Positions 5,852 to 7,258 of a DNA stretch of 7,258 bases are shown here, piece after piece. The notes under the pieces were generated by a model that was given only the letters and a program-made list of their open reading frames with translations, did not search any database and was not told the DNA's origin. Within the stretch, counting starts at the first letter, position 1. Every line of letters begins with the position of its first letter. Source of the stretch: Euryarchaeota archaeon UBA501 (lineage in GTDB: Archaea; Thermoplasmatota; Poseidoniia; Poseidoniales; Thalassarchaeaceae); the NCBI GenBank assembly GCA_002505685.1, contig DAVT01000009.1:1085-8342 (forward strand), given 5' to 3'. Position numbers and translations under genes: made by a program.

Positions 5852-6685
5852 TTGACAGAAGAGAATGATAACAGACCCAGACATGCACCCCCTAAGGGAC
5901 ACGACACTCGCAACCAAGAGTTACTCTACGACCCCAATGTTGCGACATCTACACATGCAGAACAAGCGCGAACACTGGCAGAAAAAATGTCGACTGCGAC
6001 CTTGTGCACAATGTCGACAAGCCCTGAAGGATTTCCTTACGGATCCTTTGTGACTTATGTGATTCATGAGGGTAACCCGATATTTCTAATCAGTGCCCTG
6101 GCCGAACATACCAAGAATTTGCTAAAGAGTTCGAAAGCTTCGTTGCTTATTGCCGAAGCAGGGGAAGGAAACCCCCTTGCCCTAGGCCGAGTCACCTTGG
6201 TTGGAGAATGTACCAAATTGCCCGATCATGAGCGAGATAATGCAAAGAAATCTTTCCTCTCCAAACACGAAAGTGCGAAATTCTATGTTGATTTCAAGGA
6301 TTTTTCGTTCTATCGATTGAAAGTTGAAGCCATTCGATATATTGGAGGCTTTGGCAGAATGTCTTGGGTTGAAGAAGAAACGTGGCTTGAAGCCGAGCCC
6401 GATCCATTGGTACCCTATTCAATGGACATAATCTCACACATGAATGAGGACCATAGTGATGCTATGGTACTCTATTGCAAGACGATGAGTAAAGCCACAG
6501 ATACAACAGAGGCAGTGATGACAGGTATTGATCGCTATGGCTTTGAAATGTCAGCAACAACTGAAGCCGGCCAGAGACCAATCCGCTTGGCATTCGATAA
6601 AGAAGTCTTAGATTCTGAAGGTGCACGTAAAGAGTTGGTCAAGATGGTCAAGAAGGCAAGGGAAATCGTGGAGAATCAAGAATAA
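5852..6685 (+). CDS. HugZ-family protein (PNPOx-like split barrel plus DUF2470); candidate heme oxygenase
   Basis: Members of this family include the heme-degrading HugZ, ChuZ and HutZ proteins of bacteria and plant relatives that bind glutamyl-tRNA reductase, so heme cleavage is likely but not certain. The 277-residue product starts at TTG 5852. Residues 1-30 look disordered. The PNPOx-like barrel spans about 34-170, with 'STATLCTMST' (47-56), 'EGFPYGSFVTYV' (59-70), 'ISALAEHTKNL' (80-90) and the family-typical 'RYIGGFGRMSWV' (162-173). The C-terminal DUF2470 domain spans about 188-273, with 'IISHMNEDHSDAMVLYC' (193-209), a 'GIDRYGFEM' strand (225-233) and a final helix 'ELVKMVKKAREI'. His196 and His201 of the HMNEDH motif are conserved in the domain generally. 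The axial heme ligand of bacterial members cannot be assigned here without alignment. The gene follows the flavodoxin by 21 nt, which supports a redox partnership. Confidence 0.88.
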   Translation: MTEENDNRPRHAPPKGHDTRNQELLYDPNVATSTHAEQARTLAEKMSTATLCTMSTSPEGFPYGSFVTYVIHEGNPIFLISALAEHTKNLLKSSKASLLIAEAGEGNPLALGRVTLVGECTKLPDHERDNAKKSFLSKHESAKFYVDFKDFSFYRLKVEAIRYIGGFGRMSWVEEETWLEAEPDPLVPYSMDIISHMNEDHSDAMVLYCKTMSKATDTTEAVMTGIDRYGFEMSATTEAGQRPIRLAFDKEVLDSEGARKELVKMVKKAREIVENQE

Positions 6686-6710
6686 AGTTTCAGATTCTAA
6701 TCATTGGTAA

Positions 6711-6716
6711 TTTTTT
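6711..6716 (+). terminator. Oligo-T tract, possible archaeal terminator of the six-gene unit
   Basis: Six consecutive T residues occur 26 nt after the HugZ-family stop, with no stem before them. Archaeal RNA polymerase can terminate on such tracts. The same AT-rich segment could instead serve as a TATA-like element for the downstream gene, placing its transcription start near 6740. Confidence 0.35.
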
Positions 6717-6733
6717 ACGATGCGTCAATGTAA

Positions 6734-6760
6734 AAACCATTTCCAAAGTCGAGATGGTTT
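6734..6760. repeat. 7-bp inverted repeat upstream of the PhnC-like gene
   Basis: AAACCAT (6734-6740) and ATGGTTT (6754-6760) are perfect reverse complements separated by 13 nt. The centre-to-centre distance is 20 bp, about two DNA turns, which would suit a dimeric repressor operator. It could also form a short hairpin in the mRNA leader just before the ribosome site. Short repeats like this also arise by chance. Confidence 0.4.
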
Positions 6761-6773
6761 AGGGGTACCTTAA

Positions 6774-7258
6774 ATGAGCAATATTGGGACTGCGAGCCAC
6801 GATGCTACTGGTCCAATCCTTGTTGCTGAAAATTTGACGATTGGATATGAAAAACCACTCGCATCTAACCTTAATTTGAGTTTGAATCCAGGCGAGATCG
6901 TATCTATTGTAGGTACCTCTGGTGTTGGTAAAACCACTTTATTACGAACCATTGCAGGGATGGTTAGTCCGATTTCAGGAACAATTGAATGCAATGTTGC
7001 GAGACGTGGGGGCCTAGGATACATTCCACAACGATTGGGACTCGTGCGACATACCAGTGTGTATCACAATGTAGACCTCGGAGCACGCGCAGGTTCATCA
7101 TTCCGCGATTCTGGACTATCGTGGTGGTCCGAGCGAAACAAGCGTGTACTCGATTCCATCGAGGCCATGGGAATTTCAGAAAAAATTCGCGAACCCGTAC
7201 GCCGATTGTCAGGTGGCCAGCAACGTCGTGTGGCAACCGCACGTACCCTTGCGCAACG
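6774..7258 (+). CDS. ABC transporter ATP-binding protein, PhnC-like, partial (3' end outside window)
   Basis: Cytoplasmic ATPase of a second, unrelated ABC transporter; only the first 161 complete codons are present. The start ATG 6774 has AGGGG (6761-6765) 8 nt upstream. Readable elements are the first strand 'ILVAENLTIGYEKPLA', Walker A GTSGVGKTT (about 47-55), the Q-loop Gln in YIPQRLGL (about 84-91), and the signature LSGGQQRRVATAR (about 143-155). Walker B lies beyond the end. The segment 'VYHNVDLGAR ... ERNKRVLDSIEAMGI', with a long stretch between the Q-loop helix and the signature, resembles PhnC-type phosphonate/phosphite ATPases, but other importer or exporter ATPases are possible. 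The break before it and its different subfamily argue that it is not part of the FecCD system. Substrate is unassigned. Confidence 0.85.
   Translation, partial: MSNIGTASHDATGPILVAENLTIGYEKPLASNLNLSLNPGEIVSIVGTSGVGKTTLLRTIAGMVSPISGTIECNVARRGGLGYIPQRLGLVRHTSVYHNVDLGARAGSSFRDSGLSWWSERNKRVLDSIEAMGISEKIREPVRRLSGGQQRRVATARTLAQ

Larger units (their letters stand above)
6686..6773 (+). other. Intergenic gap between the putative heme operon and the next transporter gene
   Basis: At 88 nt this is the longest gap inside the window and the likely transcription-unit boundary. It contains a T6 tract (6711-6716), the inverted repeat AAACCAT/ATGGTTT (6734-6740 and 6754-6760) and a GGGG ribosome site (6762-6765). 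No small ORF of note was seen. Confidence 0.5.

Noticed and set aside
6686..6773. Rho-independent stem-loop terminator after the HugZ-like gene
   Set aside because: The T6 tract comes before the inverted repeat, not after it, so the bacterial-type arrangement is absent.
6770..7242. Two overlapping - strand open frames (84 and 92 codons) near the right end
   Set aside because: Both are antisense to the PhnC-like ATPase gene, whose Walker A and signature motifs are unambiguous.

Overview
The window looks archaeal, most like a marine Thermoplasmatota (Poseidoniales/Marine Group II type) genome. This is inferred from composition and layout, with no marker gene to prove it. The grounds are GGTG/GGGTGA-type Shine-Dalgarno sites (matching the usual archaeal 16S 3' end), frequent TTG starts, tightly packed genes, moderate GC, and a large secreted protein ending in one C-terminal membrane anchor with a short basic tail, as expected for a cell with a single membrane. 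No plasmid, phage, insertion sequence or CRISPR signal was seen.

Layout: bases 1-87 hold a strong GC-rich hairpin and a weak TATA-like stretch. Six genes follow on the + strand almost without gaps: (1) a 780-residue signal-peptide protein with three carboxypeptidase-regulatory-like beta repeats, fibronectin-III/Ig-like domains, an unassigned central domain and a C-terminal anchor; (2) a class III periplasmic-type binding protein; (3) a FecCD/BtuC-type permease; (4) its FecE/BtuD/HmuV-type ATPase; (5) a small acidic flavodoxin; (6) a HugZ-family protein (PNPOx-like split barrel plus DUF2470). Genes 1/2 and 3/4 overlap by TTGA stop/start junctions, and the other spacings are 3, 12 and 21 nt, so one polycistronic unit is likely. 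After an 88-nt gap with a T6 tract and an inverted repeat, a new ABC ATPase gene of PhnC-like appearance begins and runs off the window.

Working model (inference): genes 2-4 import an iron-containing ligand such as heme or an Fe chelate. Gene 6, from a family with known heme-degrading members, would open the ring and release iron, with the gene 5 flavodoxin as electron donor. Gene 1, translationally coupled to the binding protein, is a candidate surface protein for ligand capture. A compact archaeal heme-acquisition and degradation operon with its own surface protein and flavodoxin is the most interesting possibility here. The substrate is not proven by sequence, and cobalamin or siderophore uptake remain alternatives.
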